A stretch of DNA of 48,427 nucleotides from Bacteroidota bacterium. GTDB taxonomy: Bacteria; Bacteroidota; Bacteroidia; Sphingobacteriales; Sphingobacteriaceae. Where the stretch lies: assembly GCA_013286235.1 (NCBI GenBank), contig JABDGE010000017.1, positions 1 to 48,427 of the forward strand. The letters are read 5' to 3'. Both the position numbers and the translations under genes were made by a program. Shown piece after piece: positions 26,838 to 35,261 of this stretch. The stretch's first letter is position 1. Every line of letters begins with the position of its first letter. The notes under the pieces were generated by a model that was not told the DNA's origin, ran no database searches, and was given only the letters and a program-made list of their open reading frames with translations.

Positions 26838-28006
26838 GCAACAAGCCGTTTAGTTACGCTAATGGGAAATTCGGCCGCCGGTTGATAATTCCTGATATTG
26901 TCCATTAATCCGGGCAAATCCCCCTGCACATACTTGCCAATACCATTGATGTAAATTTTACTGAAATCGCTGATATCCGCTTGCTTTAACTGGTCCAGCA
27001 AAGCTTCATCAAACAGCCGCATATTACCCCGGTGTATTACCAGCAAAAGATCGTCCGGGCCGATCCCAAAAAATGCATCCAGGCTATTATTTCCGTTATT
27101 CGTTTTAGCTACCACCAGGTCGGCATCTTTACCGGCGGCAATTTCACCGGTGTTTAGCTTCCATATTTGCGCCGCATTTTGAGTTAAGGATTTATACAAC
27201 AGGTCATCGCTCAATAAATTTGTTTCCCGCGCTGATTGCAGATGGCGCCAGATGTTCCAGTCGCTTGTTAATGTTGAATCGGTGCCAAATAATAATGTTG
27301 AATACGCTTTTAATAAATCTACCGGGGCCGTTTTGTTCAGCAGGTTATAGTTCGACTGCGGGCACCAAACAATGGCCTTAAATTTTTTTGCCTGGCGCTC
27401 TGTCATGGCTACGGCGTGTACGCCAATTAATTTTTTGTTCAGCAGGTTCCAGCGGGTTAATTGTTCAATTTCGTGGTGGGCTGCATCGTCGGTCCCTTCC
27501 CCGACATGGATGTTTACCGGCAGGTTTTTCTTAAAGGGGTTGTTCAGTTTAATCCTCCAGCTCTTTTCAAACTGTACCGAGTGGAGGCATTGTGTTTCAT
27601 CAAACACCGTTATTAAATCATCAGATTTCCCAAACCGTGCCCCGTGGTTCACAACGGTGGTAACACCGCATAGCAGGTTTTTATATATTCCCCATTCGGT
27701 ACGCAGGGAGGCAGGAATATTTAAAACTTCCCTTATCTCCGCGCGGAAGGTTTGATGGATGTGCCTGCCCCATTCGGTATAATTGCTATAAACGCGGTTG
27801 CCTAATTTGGCGAACTGGTTAAAATCCAGGTGGTCGTGCGAATTGATCAACCCGGGAAAAATGAGGGCATTGTCAAAATGCAAAGTTAAGTCACCGTCAG
27901 CAGCAGGTATAGGTGAAGATGCAATACCCGTAATTTGCTCACCCTTGATGGTGATATTAACCGGATCGCCGCCGCCTGCCATTTTTACATTGTTAAGGAT
28001 CATCAT
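26834..28006 (-). CDS. Amidohydrolase-superfamily metal-dependent hydrolase
   Basis: A 390-residue amidohydrolase. The metal-binding HxH is His57-x-His59 (LINSHDHLDF); further ligands are in VNIHVGEGTDD, LIGVHAVAM and the GTDSTLTSDWNIW segment with the barrel-end Asp. The C-terminal beta-sandwich part has GEIAAGKDADLVV, as in imidazolonepropionase, cytosine deaminase and chlorohydrolase relatives. It may hydrolyse a cyclic amide or deaminate a heterocycle. The reaction here is unknown. It is translationally coupled on both sides (4-base overlaps), so it is part of a single biosynthetic operon. Confidence 0.88.
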   Translation of the reverse strand: MMILNNVKMAGGGDPVNITIKGEQITGIASSPIPAADGDLTLHFDNALIFPGLINSHDHLDFNQFAKLGNRVYSNYTEWGRHIHQTFRAEIREVLNIPASLRTEWGIYKNLLCGVTTVVNHGARFGKSDDLITVFDETQCLHSVQFEKSWRIKLNNPFKKNLPVNIHVGEGTDDAAHHEIEQLTRWNLLNKKLIGVHAVAMTERQAKKFKAIVWCPQSNYNLLNKTAPVDLLKAYSTLLFGTDSTLTSDWNIWRHLQSARETNLLSDDLLYKSLTQNAAQIWKLNTGEIAAGKDADLVVAKTNNGNNSLDAFFGIGPDDLLLVIHRGNMRLFDEALLDQLKQADISDFSKIYINGIGKYVQGDLPGLMDNIRNYQPAAEFPISVTKRLVA

Positions 28007-28854
28007 GCCCTCCTGAAATGGACACCATAAATAATAGGGAAGCCCTTAAATTTTTCGTAAACGTGCAATGCGCTTTGCTGCCTGTAATAGTCCTTTACGG
28101 TTTCGTCGACCGATTTTGTAACCTCATTAATAGCCCGGAAGCCATTTTTTAGTAAGAGGAGCTTGATAACCCGTACCGTATGGACATAATTTTCAACCGA
28201 AATTTGGACTTTGCCATGCGGGAAGGTCCTTTTACCGCCGAATGCAAGCGCATCAGGGTGAAAATCGGTGATTACAATGTCCGCTTTTTCTTTACAAATT
28301 CGGCACCATGATGATAACGCCGCTTCAATATCCTTTATATGGGCGACGGTAAGGGTTGACAGAATAACGTCAAAAGAAGCATCCGGAATAGCCGAAAACA
28401 GGTTGTCGCGTATGAGCTGTGTTTGGGCAAAAGGATACTTGTTTTTTAATTTGCCAAGCATCCCGGCCGAAACATCAAAACCGGTTAAGCTTGCCGGATC
28501 ATTTTTCAAAATATTGCCCCAGTGCCTGCCCGTACCGCAGCCTATATCCGCTACGTTTTTGTTTTTTATCACAATTTCATCCAGGAGCTCTAAAAATACG
28601 CGCTTATCCAGGTCGAGCATCAGGTTGCCGGGTTGGGTATCATAGTTTTCGGCCCAGGTATCATATGCTTCAACTACATCTTTTTCCAATATAGCTGAAT
28701 GGGCAACATGCTTTTTGATAAAATTTTTAAGGGTGTTTATCAACGTGACTGTTTTTGATGAATCAATTACATGCTTTTCTCTCCAGGAACTACGTTGCGT
28801 TGGTTTGAAAGGTTGCCCGGCAATTTTATTTCCCCACCCTGGCAACCATCCCAT
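28003..28854 (-). CDS. Class I SAM-dependent methyltransferase
   Basis: A 283-residue frame, with the methyltransferase domain starting near residue 55 (VVEAYDTWAENYDTQPGN). Motif I is VADIGCGTGRHWG, with LTGFDVSAGML as motif II and SFDVILSTLTVAHI as the post-II strand. The first 37 residues look unlike the family, and a TTG at 28743 could be the real start. It is the first gene of the six-gene minus-strand operon, and its upstream side faces the radical-SAM operon. Substrate unknown; the WAENYD segment is shared by small-molecule C/O/N-methyltransferases. Confidence 0.85.
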   Translation of the reverse strand: MGWLPGWGNKIAGQPFKPTQRSSWREKHVIDSSKTVTLINTLKNFIKKHVAHSAILEKDVVEAYDTWAENYDTQPGNLMLDLDKRVFLELLDEIVIKNKNVADIGCGTGRHWGNILKNDPASLTGFDVSAGMLGKLKNKYPFAQTQLIRDNLFSAIPDASFDVILSTLTVAHIKDIEAALSSWCRICKEKADIVITDFHPDALAFGGKRTFPHGKVQISVENYVHTVRVIKLLLLKNGFRAINEVTKSVDETVKDYYRQQSALHVYEKFKGFPIIYGVHFRRA

Positions 28855-28910
28855 TTTTAAAGGCGTATTTACTGTGACCGTTTATTAATATGGGTTTATT
28901 GTAAATTGTT

Positions 28911-28962
28911 GCCTTGCGCTTAAGGGGATACCGGTGGACATCATTCGCCGGTATCGCAAGGC
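28911..28962. promoter_or_regulatory. Large hairpin in the divergent intergenic region
   Basis: GCCTTGCG (28911-28918) pairs with CGCAAGGC (28955-28962), and ATACCGG (28928-28934) with CCGGTAT (28948-28954). The stem thus has 15 bp with a 9-base bulge on the left arm and a 13-base loop. It lies between the divergent operons, about 30 bases before the first radical-SAM gene. It could be an operator, a leader structure or an attenuator. No cobalamin-riboswitch B12 box was seen. Confidence 0.5.
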
Positions 28963-28991
28963 ATTTTGGCTTAAATAAAAAGGTGTAATTG

Positions 28992-30497
28992 ATGATGAAT
29001 AAAATACTGCTGTTTAACCCAAAAAGTTCCAATAATAAGTATCGAATCCCCAATTCTATTTTAAATATCGCCGCATCGGTAAACGGGAAATATGATTGGG
29101 TTATTGTTGATGGTAACTGCGAGTTGGACCCCATAAAAAAAATAGAAAGCTATTTAAATACCGGCCAATACAAATACCTGGGGTTTACGGTGATGCCGGG
29201 TCCTCAATTAAAGCAGGCTATCGTCGCCGCGAAAAAGATCAAGCAGAAGTTCCCTTATACTACCATGATATGGGGGGGCTATTTTCCATCAAACCAACCG
29301 AATGCCGTTTTATATTCGGGCTACGTGGATTTTATCATCAATGGCCCCGGCGATAATGCTTTTCCAAATCTTATAGATGCCCTGGAAACAGGGAAGCCTT
29401 TTGAATTTATCAGGAACCTGATCTACAAAGGGGTAAACAATCAAATTTTTATAAACGCAAAGGAGGATCTGTTAGACCAGGATTCGCTGGCTCCGCTGCC
29501 TTATGATCAGCTGAATGCATTTTATCCCATTCCAAAATTTTTAGGCAAAACCTATCTCGGCAAAAAAACACTCGCTTATCATTCCAGCATAGGCTGCCCC
29601 TTTACCTGTTCATTTTGTGCGGTTGTGCCCATTTACGAAGCCAGGTGGAAGGGTAAATCTGCACAGCATATTTATAAGGATGTTAAATACATTAAAGATA
29701 AATGGGGCGCCGATGCCATCGAATTCCACGACAATAATTTTTTCGTATCGGAAAAACGTGCGGTTGAATTTTCGCGGCTGATAAAGGATGAACACATGAC
29801 CTGGTGGGGAATGGCCCGGATTGATACGATGAGCAAGTTTAAAGACGAATCGTTAGCGGCAATAAGGGGGGCAGGCTGTAAGATCATATTTTTTGGCGCC
29901 GAGAGCGGCAATAGCGAAGTATTGGCGCAAATGGATAAAGGCGGAACACAAACCGGCAAACAGATCATTGAATTTGCGGAAAGGCTCAAAAAGTTCGACA
30001 TCATTCCCGAGTATTCGTTTGTATTGGGAACGCCCGCGCCTACGCCCGAAAAGGTGCAGGCGCAGATCGATTTTGAGATCAGCTTTATTAAGAAAGTAAA
30101 ACAGGTTAACCCGCTTACAGAGATCATTATTTATACCTACAGCCCTGTGCCAACGGAAGGGTCTGAAATGTACAAACAGGTTTTGGCCAGCGGCTTTAAA
30201 TTCCCGCAAACGCTCGAGGATTGGATAAGCCCGGCCTGGGAAAGTTTTGATCTGCGAAAAAACCCGCTTACCCCCTGGTTAACTCCGGAAATGATCGACA
30301 AAATCAGAAATTTTGAAACGGTGCTGAATGGCGTTTACCCAACAGTGACCGACATACGGCTCAATAGCTTAAAACGCAAAGCCATACAGCTGATAGCCGG
30401 CTTAAGGTATAAGATTAACGTGTACCATTACCCTTATGAGATAAAATTGCTGCAAAAGGTTTGGCGGTACAAGCAACCGGAGATACAGGGGTTTTAG
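28992..30497 (+). CDS. B12-binding-type radical SAM protein
   Basis: About 501 residues; ATG at 28992 or 28995, with an AAGG upstream of it. The N-terminal part resembles a cobalamin-binding domain in layout (NPKSSNNKYRIPNSILNIAA, then IVDGN, GFTVMPGPQLKQ, and IWGGYFPSNQ, typical of this class even when the DxHxxG is poorly kept). The radical-SAM cluster motif is Cys202-x3-Cys206-x2-Cys209 (GCPFTCSFC), followed by AIEFHDNNFFVS and IIFFGAESGNSEVLAQMDKG, as in BchE-like enzymes. The gene contains a run of seven G at 29272-29278. It leads an operon with two more radical-SAM genes and a methyltransferase. The reaction is unknown; C-methylation, cyclisation or rearrangement are possible. Confidence 0.88.
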   Translation: MMNKILLFNPKSSNNKYRIPNSILNIAASVNGKYDWVIVDGNCELDPIKKIESYLNTGQYKYLGFTVMPGPQLKQAIVAAKKIKQKFPYTTMIWGGYFPSNQPNAVLYSGYVDFIINGPGDNAFPNLIDALETGKPFEFIRNLIYKGVNNQIFINAKEDLLDQDSLAPLPYDQLNAFYPIPKFLGKTYLGKKTLAYHSSIGCPFTCSFCAVVPIYEARWKGKSAQHIYKDVKYIKDKWGADAIEFHDNNFFVSEKRAVEFSRLIKDEHMTWWGMARIDTMSKFKDESLAAIRGAGCKIIFFGAESGNSEVLAQMDKGGTQTGKQIIEFAERLKKFDIIPEYSFVLGTPAPTPEKVQAQIDFEISFIKKVKQVNPLTEIIIYTYSPVPTEGSEMYKQVLASGFKFPQTLEDWISPAWESFDLRKNPLTPWLTPEMIDKIRNFETVLNGVYPTVTDIRLNSLKRKAIQLIAGLRYKINVYHYPYEIKLLQKVWRYKQPEIQGF

Positions 30498-30528
30498 TGG
30501 GCAGTAGGCAGTGGGCAGTAGCCAGTGG
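30497..30528 (+). repeat. Heptanucleotide tandem repeat (GTGGGCA/GTAGGCA type)
   Basis: Four 7-base units GTGGGCA, GTAGGCA, GTGGGCA, GTAGCCA plus GTGG start at the last base of the stop codon of the radical-SAM gene. It fills much of the 105-base gap before the next gene. Confidence 0.85.
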
Positions 30529-30602
30529 AGTATTTGATATTAATTGTTTAGGATTTTTGAATCGCGGATTTGGGCTCAATTTTCGACTCAAGACTTAGAA
30601 AA

Positions 30603-31649
30603 ATGGGACTTCCATCACTATATCATACTTACAAACGTCTCCGGACTTTGCAAACGGATCAAATTTCGGCTTTGCCGGTGGTGATATTGATGCCGCATAG
30701 CGCTTGCAATTGCCGGTGTGTGATGTGTGATATCTGGAAGGACAATAAAAACCTGAAGCAACTTAGCGAACAGGATATTGCCGGCCTTTTATCTTCCTTA
30801 AGAAAATTTGGCACGCAACAGGTGGCAATGTCGGGTGGCGAGGCTTTGCTTAATCCAAACTTCTTTAAGCTTTGCGAGATCCTAAAAAAAGAAAGGATCA
30901 GCATGACGCTGCTTACTACCGGGTTGTCCATAAAGAAGAATGCGGAACAGCTGATCAAATGGGTCGACGAAATTATTGTTTCGCTGGACGGCGACGAGGC
31001 GCTGCATGATGCTATCCGGAACGTTGCGGGTGCATTCGGTAAGCTAAAGGATGGCGTACAGTATATCAAGCTATTAAAACCGGCGCATAGAATAACTGCC
31101 CGTACCGTCATTCACCGGCTGAATTTCAGAAATTGGGAATCTATTATTAAAGAAGCCAAAACAATGGGCATCGACCAGGTTAGTTTTTTACCTGCCGATG
31201 TAAGCAGCCATGCCTTTAACCGGCAGCTGGCCTGGGAGGAGCCCCGGCAGGATGAGGTACGCGTATCAAAAAACGAACTGCCGGAATTGCTCGAAATAGT
31301 CCAAAGGGTAATGGCTAATAAAGACTATTTTGATTCGGGGTTTATCACAGAGTCGCCCGGCAAAATTCACCAGATATACGAGTATTATGCCGCGTTTTTT
31401 GGATTAAACCCCTTCCCTTTTAAACAGTGCAACGCCCCCTGGGTTTCAACGGTAATTGAAGCCGATGGTGCTGTACGGCCCTGCTTTTTTCATGATGCCA
31501 TAGGTAATATCCACGATAACTCATTAGCCGATATCTTAAACGGCCCCGAAGCGACCCGATTCAGGAAAACGCTGAATATGGCCACAAATGCCACCTGTGT
31601 AAAATGCGTTTGTTCATTAAACCTGTCGGCTTTTGCGAGGCTCAATTAA
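30603..31649 (+). CDS. Radical SAM protein with SPASM domain
   Basis: I prefer ATG 30603 (348 residues); the TTG at 30570 lies in repeat-like sequence. The cluster motif is Cys35-x3-Cys39-x2-Cys42 (CNCRCVMCDIW), followed by MSGGEALLNP and IVSLDGDEALHD, as in MoaA/PqqE-like proteins. The C-terminus has a SPASM-type cysteine set: CNAPWVSTVIEADGAVRPCF and then CVKCVC for an auxiliary Fe-S cluster. SPASM proteins modify peptides or small molecules by radical chemistry. No precursor peptide is visible beside it, so a sugar or lipid substrate is more likely. It lies 9 bases before the next radical-SAM gene. Confidence 0.88.
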   Translation: MGLPSLYHTYKRLRTLQTDQISALPVVILMPHSACNCRCVMCDIWKDNKNLKQLSEQDIAGLLSSLRKFGTQQVAMSGGEALLNPNFFKLCEILKKERISMTLLTTGLSIKKNAEQLIKWVDEIIVSLDGDEALHDAIRNVAGAFGKLKDGVQYIKLLKPAHRITARTVIHRLNFRNWESIIKEAKTMGIDQVSFLPADVSSHAFNRQLAWEEPRQDEVRVSKNELPELLEIVQRVMANKDYFDSGFITESPGKIHQIYEYYAAFFGLNPFPFKQCNAPWVSTVIEADGAVRPCFFHDAIGNIHDNSLADILNGPEATRFRKTLNMATNATCVKCVCSLNLSAFARLN

Positions 31650-31658
31650 TTAAAAAGT

Positions 31659-33119
31659 ATGAAAAGTATCCTGTTTACCCATTCTTACTTTTTGCGGTTC
31701 GACCCTAAACAATGGCAATTGGGGCAGCCCTATCCGCCTCTGGGCACGCTGTATGCTGCGGCGTTAATGCGCGAAAATAATTATGAGGTAGCGCTGTTTG
31801 ATACCATGTTTAAAAGCGATCCCGAAGAAGTCGCTGCCACCATCGCCCAAAACAAACCGGATCTTTTCGTGATGTATGATGACGGTTTTAACTATCTCAC
31901 CAAAATGTGCCTTACCAATATGCGGGCGGCGGCCTTTTGCATGTGCAAATTGGCCAAATCAGAGGGGTGCATCGTTATTGTTTCCAGTTCGGATGCCACT
32001 GACCGGTATGAAGAATACCTTCGGGAGGGCGCGGATTTTGTCATTATCGGCGAGGCTGAACATACCTTATTGGAATTAGCCGGGCATATCATTGATAAGA
32101 ATAATGACTATTCGGCGATAAACGGCCTGGCTTATTTGCGGGACGGTAAGATCATCAAAACCCAGGGCCGGCCGGTGCTAAAAGACCTGGATAGCCTGCC
32201 CTTACCCGCCTGGGATTTGGTCGACATGGAAACCTACCGGCAAAGCTGGCTAAAAAGCGCGGGGTATTTTTCCTTGAACATGAGCACTACGCGCGGCTGT
32301 CCCTTTAAATGCAACTGGTGCGCCAAACCGATTTATGGCAACCGGTATAATTCAAGGAGTCCGGAAAATGTAATTAAAGAAATTAAGCTGTTAAAGCAGC
32401 TTTACCATATCGATCATATTTGGTTTTGCGACGATATTTTTGGTTTAAAACCGGGCTGGGTTATTGAGTTTTCGCGCCTGGCACAAAAGGAAAATATCAG
32501 CATCCGGTTTAAAATACAATCAAGGGCCGATCTATTGGTAAACGAAGAAAACGTAAAAGCATTGGCCCTGGCCGGTTGTGAAAACGTGTGGATAGGGGCT
32601 GAAAGCGGCTCGCAAAAAGTCCTGGACGCTATGGATAAGGGGATCAATATTGAGCAGATCCGCCGGGCCACCTTGCTGATGAAAGAAGCCGGGATAAAAC
32701 CATCTTTTTTTATACAGTTTGGTTACCCCGGCGAATTGAAGGAAGACATTGAGTTAACCATTAACATGATCAATGACCTGCTGCCTTTTGAAATAGGCAT
32801 CTCGGTTTCGTATCCGCTGCCCGGAACACTTTTTTATGAAAAGGTTAAAGCCGAGCTGAAGATAAAAACAAACTGGACCGATTCGGATGAAATGGCCCTG
32901 ATGTTCAGCAATGCATTCCCCGCTAGTTATTACAAGCAGTTGCACCGGTATGTGCATCAAAATTATCACAAGCATTTGGCTAAAAACAGTTTGGTTAAAT
33001 TGATGCGTAACCCTTTTTCGGCCACTTCAAAAAGCCTTAGAAAAGCGTTATCTGTATTGTATCATGGACCGGCCACGCTTATTGAGGGGATGAAATTACG
33101 AAAGCTGGAAAAGGCGTGA
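31659..33119 (+). CDS. B12-binding-domain radical SAM protein
   Basis: A 486-residue protein. The N-terminal cobalamin-binding type domain has PYPPLGTLYAAALMRENNYE, IVIVSSSDATD and FVIIGEAEHTLLELAGHI. The radical-SAM core has TTRGCPFKCNWCAKP with Cys214, Cys218 and Cys221, then HIWFCDDIFGLKP and NVWIGAESGSQKVLDAMDKG, and PSFFIQFGYPGE. This is the BchE/oxidative-cyclase-like class that contains many B12-dependent methylases. The last four bases overlap the methyltransferase frame. It is the third radical-SAM gene of the operon. Confidence 0.9.
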   Translation: MKSILFTHSYFLRFDPKQWQLGQPYPPLGTLYAAALMRENNYEVALFDTMFKSDPEEVAATIAQNKPDLFVMYDDGFNYLTKMCLTNMRAAAFCMCKLAKSEGCIVIVSSSDATDRYEEYLREGADFVIIGEAEHTLLELAGHIIDKNNDYSAINGLAYLRDGKIIKTQGRPVLKDLDSLPLPAWDLVDMETYRQSWLKSAGYFSLNMSTTRGCPFKCNWCAKPIYGNRYNSRSPENVIKEIKLLKQLYHIDHIWFCDDIFGLKPGWVIEFSRLAQKENISIRFKIQSRADLLVNEENVKALALAGCENVWIGAESGSQKVLDAMDKGINIEQIRRATLLMKEAGIKPSFFIQFGYPGELKEDIELTINMINDLLPFEIGISVSYPLPGTLFYEKVKAELKIKTNWTDSDEMALMFSNAFPASYYKQLHRYVHQNYHKHLAKNSLVKLMRNPFSATSKSLRKALSVLYHGPATLIEGMKLRKLEKA

Positions 33120-33132
33120 AAAAAATGAGAAC

Positions 33133-33177
33133 CAAGAATCAAGAGCCAAGAGCCAAGAGCCAAGAGCCAAGAGTCAA
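33133..33177 (+). repeat. Heptanucleotide tandem repeat (CAAGAGC type)
   Basis: Six 7-base units (CAAGAAT, four CAAGAGC, CAAGAGT) plus CAA. Read in frame with the following gene, the array would encode the repeat QEPRAKS. The same family occurs in reverse at 44214-44248 and at 47275-47306, and forward at 47173-47207. Confidence 0.9.
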
Positions 33178-33179
33178 TC

Positions 33180-33191
33180 CCGCACGTGCGG
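33180..33191. repeat. GC-rich palindrome, left copy
   Basis: CCGCACGTGCGG is a perfect 12-base palindrome directly after the heptanucleotide array and 18 bases before the likely ATG of the methyltransferase gene. A 16-base version lies after the gene at 34150-34165. Confidence 0.8.
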
Positions 33192-33208
33192 TGTTGATTC
33201 GCATAAAT

Positions 33209-34036
33209 ATGGAAGCTATTGTGTCAAACTTTAACGAACAACTTGCCGAGGCCGCATTCACTCATCAATCAGCCATTTTTGATGAGCTTTATGCGGGCGA
33301 CACCATCGTTCATTATAAAAGGGAGCGGGTACGCAATCATGTGCTGAAATATTTAAGGCTGGAGGGTTCTATTTTGGAACTTAATAGTGGTACAGGTGAC
33401 GATGCGCTTTTTTTTGCGAGGCTCGGCCACCATGTACATGCTACTGATATCTCAACCGGGATGCAGCAGCAGTTGAAAAGAAAGGTGCGGCTCAACGGAA
33501 TGGAAAATAGGGTTAGCACCGAGTTGTGTTCCTACACTGCGCTTAACGGGCTATTAAACAAAGGCCCCTACGATCATATCTTCTCCAACTTTGCCGGCTT
33601 AAACTGCACCCATCAACTGGATAAGGTGTTGGATAAGTTTAGCGGTTTGCTAAAACCAAACGGAAGAGTTACCCTGGTTGTGCTGCCGAAATTTTGTTTG
33701 TGGGAATTTCTATTGGTGTTTAAAGGCAAATTCCGGACTGCATTCCGAAGGCTTTTTAGCAGCAATGGCAGCAAAGCCCATATTGAAGGCACTTATTTTA
33801 GGTGCTGGTATTACAACCCGTCTTTTATTGTTAACCGGCTCAAAAATGGGTTTGATTTATTGAGCGTTGAAGGCTTATGCACCATCGTGCCGCCATCGTA
33901 TATAGAAGGCTTTGCAGAAAAGCACCCGAAAGTTTACAAATTCCTGAAAGCGAAAGAAGACCGGCTTAAGAGTACCTGGCCCTGGAAGCATATTGGGGAT
34001 TACTATATTATATCGCTGGAGAAAAAGAGGGGATAG
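33209..34036 (+). CDS. Class I SAM-dependent methyltransferase
   Basis: I start at ATG 33209 (MEAIVSNFNEQLAEAAF, 275 residues). The frame is open to 33116, but those 31 extra residues are encoded by the heptanucleotide repeat and palindrome and do not look like protein. The core has ILELNSGTGDDALFFARLGH (motif I), VHATDISTGM (motif II) and YDHIFSNFAGLNC. The C-terminal part has a basic stretch (FKGKFRTAFRRLF) and ends in WKHIGDYYIISL. It is similar in layout to UbiE/Coq5-like small-molecule methyltransferases. It is the last gene of the radical-SAM operon and is flanked on both sides by GC-rich palindromes. Confidence 0.85.
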   Translation: MEAIVSNFNEQLAEAAFTHQSAIFDELYAGDTIVHYKRERVRNHVLKYLRLEGSILELNSGTGDDALFFARLGHHVHATDISTGMQQQLKRKVRLNGMENRVSTELCSYTALNGLLNKGPYDHIFSNFAGLNCTHQLDKVLDKFSGLLKPNGRVTLVVLPKFCLWEFLLVFKGKFRTAFRRLFSSNGSKAHIEGTYFRCWYYNPSFIVNRLKNGFDLLSVEGLCTIVPPSYIEGFAEKHPKVYKFLKAKEDRLKSTWPWKHIGDYYIISLEKKRG

Positions 34037-34145
34037 ATGTGCAGATGTGGGTAGATGTGCAGATTTCAGATGTGCAGATGAAAAATTGGCTTATATTATC
34101 CGACCACACATATACTCATCGACGCATCAAAAACATCTGCACATC
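34036..34145. repeat. Direct and inverted short repeats (GATGTGCAGAT)
   Basis: GATGTGCAGAT(G) occurs at 34036-34047, 34054-34064 and 34069-34080, and its reverse complement CATCTGCACATC at 34134-34145. These can fold into a long hairpin between the convergent methyltransferase and nucleotidyltransferase genes. Confidence 0.75.
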
Positions 34146-34149
34146 CGCA

Positions 34150-34165
34150 TCCCGCACGTGCGGGA
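34150..34165. repeat. GC-rich palindrome, right copy
   Basis: TCCCGCACGTGCGGGA is a perfect 16-base palindrome, 25 bases beyond the stop of the nucleotidyltransferase gene. Its core equals the copy at 33180-33191. Confidence 0.85.
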
Positions 34166-34190
34166 CATATCCGCACATCAAATTCCCACA

Positions 34191-35141
34191 TCAAACCGCC
34201 TTTTCAAAATCGTTCAAAAGCCGGGCAACTTTATACTCATATTTCTTGAGCAGGCTGCTTTGGAAATTCTTTGGGTCGGGTTTGGCATAGTGTTTATCGG
34301 TTAACAAAGCCAAAACGGTACCATGGCTGTTTAACTTTTTAAGAATGGTTTTTTTCGACCATCTTTTAGCCGTTATTTTCATCAGCAAGTTATCAATCGT
34401 GTTAGCTCCGGTTAAGTTTAACAAACCCTCAAATACCCGCTTAAGTAACGATGCTTTGCCGGATACTGCCGAGGCTATGCGCATATTTTTGTTTGGAAGG
34501 AAAGCGCGGGTCCAGGTGTTGGCGGCATAAAAATTCTCGAATATCATATCACCCTGTAAAGGGATAAGCGTCCCAACCTCTGTAGCTGTATAAATGTTTT
34601 TTTCTACTATCTCCAACTGGGCCATGTCAATATAATAATTCATACAAAACAGGTGCTCCTTGTTAACGAAAAAGGTAAGCTTCTTAAAACAATGCATTAA
34701 CGTACGGGCAATCCAAAGCCTGTTTTTCGCCGTGATGATGAATAGATCCACATCTGAAGTTTCGTCGGCGAAGTTTTTGGATAAGGAACCCGAAATAGCT
34801 ATGCCTCTTACAAAAGGGAACCTGATAAGCAAATCGCCCACCTTTCCCGCAATTTTGATTAATTCTTCGGCCCTTTTGTTTCCCTCGTTTCTCCTCACTA
34901 TTAAATAGTGATCGTTCTTTAATGTATAAAACTTATCAAACCTGTAAACAGAACCACTATTCACCAGGCAGATCAGCCCATCGTCGAAAAGCTCATAATG
35001 ATGTGATTTTCCCAAGAACAAATAAATCTCAGCCCTCGTTAATGGATAGTTGAACATATCGAAATAAGCAAGGGTGGCTAATATGTGTTCTTTAATTTCG
35101 GTCAAGTCCTGATTTATTAAAGGGTATATCCGGTTTTGCAT
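34191..35141 (-). CDS. Nucleotidyltransferase-fold protein
   Basis: A 316-residue protein. Around residues 115-137 it has RGIAISGSLSKNFADETSDV followed by DLFII, the GS...DxD signature of the NTP_transf_2 fold. An N-terminal helical region (ILATLAYFDMFNYPLTRAEI) looks like a winged helix. It could transfer a nucleotide to a small molecule or protein, but many such proteins in glycan loci are uncharacterised. It is the last gene of the minus-strand polysaccharide operon (120 bases after the O-antigen-ligase-like gene) and is convergent with the radical-SAM operon. Confidence 0.75.
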   Translation of the reverse strand: MQNRIYPLINQDLTEIKEHILATLAYFDMFNYPLTRAEIYLFLGKSHHYELFDDGLICLVNSGSVYRFDKFYTLKNDHYLIVRRNEGNKRAEELIKIAGKVGDLLIRFPFVRGIAISGSLSKNFADETSDVDLFIITAKNRLWIARTLMHCFKKLTFFVNKEHLFCMNYYIDMAQLEIVEKNIYTATEVGTLIPLQGDMIFENFYAANTWTRAFLPNKNMRIASAVSGKASLLKRVFEGLLNLTGANTIDNLLMKITAKRWSKKTILKKLNSHGTVLALLTDKHYAKPDPKNFQSSLLKKYEYKVARLLNDFEKAV

Positions 35142-35261
35142 TTACTTATTTTATGACATGTATTTAAAACGATTGCTTTATAATGATGACGGGGTAATTA
35201 ATCCTTCGGTTGCCTGCCCCCGCAAATAATTAAAATTGGTTAACGTATGTGAATGAGGACC

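Noticed and set aside
28860..28988. Cobalamin riboswitch before the B12-type radical-SAM operon
   Set aside because: No GCCACTG-type B12 box or the other conserved segments were seen. Only the hairpin is reported.
30570..30602. TTG start for the SPASM radical-SAM gene
   Set aside because: The 11 additional residues come from repeat-like sequence after the heptanucleotide array. The ATG at 30603 fits the family better.
33133..33177. CRISPR-like array
   Set aside because: Units are 7 bases in direct contact without spacers. They are simple tandem repeats.
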